Assembly: GCA_905372235.1 (NCBI GenBank)
Contig: CAJPOF010000035.1
Span: 1-23,753, forward strand
DNA from: an uncultured Treponema sp.
GTDB taxonomy: Bacteria; Spirochaetota; Spirochaetia; Treponematales; Treponemataceae
Reading direction: 5' to 3'
DNA length: 23,753 nt
A model generated the notes under the pieces. The model saw nothing but the letters and a program-made list of their open reading frames with translations. It was not told the DNA's origin and did not search any database. Of this stretch, positions 22,152 to 23,753 are shown one piece after another (position 1 is the first letter of the stretch; each line of letters starts with the position of its first letter). The translations under genes and the position numbers were made by a program.

Positions 22152-23613
22152 TATTTCCGGCTCAAAAAAATTTTTTTTGGATCAGCACGGATGCGCAAAA
22201 AATCAGGTTGACGGCGAACTTATGATTTTCCGTCTTCAGAATATGGGGTATTCCCAGACGTTCGATGCGGACGAAGCCGACTTGATTGTGGTGAATTCCT
22301 GCGGATTTATCGAAAGCGCAAAAAAAGAATCCCTCGAGGCGGTATGTTCCGCAAAAAAATCCTATCCGAACGCCAAAATTCTGCTTGCAGGCTGCCTTGC
22401 CGAACGTTATGCGTCCGTGTTCAAAACTTCGCTTCCTGAAGCGGATGCCGTATTCGGAAACGGCGACATTTCAAGGCTTGATGAAATCGTAAAAGCAATC
22501 GAAAGAAACGAACGTCCCGTGGCGGTCTACAGGCAGGAAGGCGTGTGTTGCGGCGAACGGCGGACGTTGCTCGGCTTTAGAGGTTCCGCCTTCGTGAAAA
22601 TCACGGAAGGCTGCTCGAACCATTGTTCGTTCTGTGCGATTCCATTAATCCGAGGGGAACTAAGGAGTCGTTCTGCAAAAAAAATCGTCGAAGAAATCGC
22701 GTATTTTGTGGAAAACGGCGTGTTTGAGATAAATCTGATAGGACAGGATCTTGCGGCTTACGGCTTGGGTTCGCTCGACAATGTTTTTGGAAAAACACCT
22801 TCGTCCGGCGCGAACGATAGCCTGCGCTCTCCGCTTTCCCGTCTGCTTGAGATGATTACGCTTTTGCCGCACAATTTTCGTCTGCGTCTCCTATATATAC
22901 ATCCCGACCATTTTAACGAGGACATTCTTCCGGTGATGCGGGGCGACAGGCGGCTTCTTCCGTATTTTGATATTCCTTTTCAAAGCGGCGATGATTCTGT
23001 AATTCGTGCGATGAACAGAAAGGGAAGCGCAAGGATTTATGAATCTCTTGTGAGAAAAATCCGCCTTGCTCTTCCCGATGCGGTAATTCGGACCACATTT
23101 CTTACGGGATTTCCGGGCGAAACCGAGGAAAATGCGCTTAACACGGAAAAATTTTTGCGTTCGATAAGGACCGACTGGTCGGGCTGTTTTCCGTACAGCC
23201 GTGAAGAGGACACGCCTGCCTTCGCTTATGGAAAGCGTGTTCCGCTCAAGGCCGCAAAAGCCAGGGCGGAAAGCCTTCAGAAGATTCAGGCTGACATAAC
23301 AAAAGAAAGCCTTGCCTCAAGGGTCGGGACGGAACTGGATGTGCTTGTGGAAGAAATCGTCGAGGGGAATGCAGGGCTTGCAATTGGTCGGGCGTGGTTT
23401 CAGGCTCCCGATGTCGATGGAAGCGTTGTTGTCCGTTACGATTCCGAGTCCGATTCCGAACGCATTTTTTTGAAACCGGGTGCGCTAGTTCGTGTGCGAA
23501 TTATGGGTTCCGGTGCCGTGGATTTGGATTCGGTTTTTATTTCTCCTGCAAAAATTCCCGTTCCGCTGAAATCCGAAAAACTCGAATACGTCACGGAGCT
23601 TTCTAAAGCGTAG
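22144..23613 (+). CDS. rimO: Ribosomal protein S12 methylthiotransferase RimO
   Basis: A 489-residue radical-SAM enzyme that adds a methylthio group to an aspartate of ribosomal protein S12. Seen: N-terminal MTTase domain with cluster cysteines C17 (HGCAKNQVD), C53 (NSCGF) and C84 (AGCLAERY); radical-SAM motif C157-x3-C161-x2-C164; RTTFLTGFPGETEE; and a C-terminal TRAM domain with GRAWFQAPDVDGSVVV, which favours RimO over MiaB. It is somewhat longer than usual because of an inserted loop (about 214-235, GSLDNVFGKTPSSGANDSLR). The start is TTG at 22144, inside the last codons of the rodZ-like gene, with only weak ribosome-site similarity, implying translational coupling. In many bacteria pgsA follows rimO; it may lie beyond the window. 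Confidence 0.93.
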   Translation: MIDISGSKKFFLDQHGCAKNQVDGELMIFRLQNMGYSQTFDADEADLIVVNSCGFIESAKKESLEAVCSAKKSYPNAKILLAGCLAERYASVFKTSLPEADAVFGNGDISRLDEIVKAIERNERPVAVYRQEGVCCGERRTLLGFRGSAFVKITEGCSNHCSFCAIPLIRGELRSRSAKKIVEEIAYFVENGVFEINLIGQDLAAYGLGSLDNVFGKTPSSGANDSLRSPLSRLLEMITLLPHNFRLRLLYIHPDHFNEDILPVMRGDRRLLPYFDIPFQSGDDSVIRAMNRKGSARIYESLVRKIRLALPDAVIRTTFLTGFPGETEENALNTEKFLRSIRTDWSGCFPYSREEDTPAFAYGKRVPLKAAKARAESLQKIQADITKESLASRVGTELDVLVEEIVEGNAGLAIGRAWFQAPDVDGSVVVRYDSESDSERIFLKPGALVRVRIMGSGAVDLDSVFISPAKIPVPLKSEKLEYVTELSKA

Positions 23614-23753
23614 TTTTTTATAGAACGCAAAGTTTTTGAAAGGCGATTTCTGTCCAAGTTGGATTTCTCGACTGGATATCCAAGGGGATAAAAAAAGCGA
23701 ATCCCGAAAACGCCCCTGAAAAACATCTTTCAAAAAAACGATTTTTCTTCATA

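Noticed and set aside
23614..23753. Region after rimO checked for a terminator or a following gene
   Set aside because: Only a 6-bp TTGGAT/ATCCAA pair and A/T runs are visible; no start codon with a ribosome site or recognisable product before the window ends.

Overview
The window looks like a core-genome segment of a spirochaete, most likely a fermentative Treponema. The evidence is relaxed lipoboxes on two lipoprotein genes, flagellar chaperone genes behind a sigma-28-type promoter, a LolA/RodZ/RimO cluster, a DUF115 (motility accessory factor type) glycosyltransferase-like gene, acetate kinase, and AT-leaning codon use. This assignment comes from gene content and memory of the families, not from a search. 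No rRNA, tRNA, CRISPR array, phage or insertion-sequence gene is visible.

Layout. (1) 146-742: a DJ-1/PfpI family gene, closed by a perfect 15-bp inverted-repeat terminator that also faces the opposite strand. (2) 4953-952, minus strand: a tightly overlapped operon of signal peptidase I, a PASTA-bearing class B penicillin-binding protein and a DUF115 protein. A membrane-anchored LysM/M23 peptidase diverges from it (4992-6284), so this block is envelope-building. (3) 6508-10493: a secreted protein ending in a degenerate polysaccharide-deacetylase fold, facing two lipoproteins of unknown role. (4) 11888-10551: acetate kinase with its own promoter and a leader of about 120 nt. A 540-bp gene-free stretch follows, holding a compact inverted-repeat element. 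(5) 12429-16257: a 5-formyltetrahydrofolate cyclo-ligase family gene, then fabD, fabF and fabZ of fatty-acid synthesis. The gaps between the fab genes contain a palindromic operator-like site and several strong hairpins. (6) 17796-16340, minus strand: fliS-flgN-folA, preceded by a very good sigma-28 promoter match, which would put dihydrofolate reductase under flagellar control. (7) 18096-20267: ftsH with an unusual acidic/AT-hook-like tail. (8) 20384-23613: LolA-like, RodZ-like and RimO genes packed as an operon.

Most of the window is housekeeping. The parts most worth checking are regulatory: promoters placed so close to start codons that the transcripts would be leaderless (20384, 9911, possibly 12429), the sigma-28 promoter ahead of folA, the structured RNA between the fab genes, and the repeat element at 12211-12378. 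The most unusual protein is the secreted pseudo-deacetylase. I did not find a convincing new multi-gene system.
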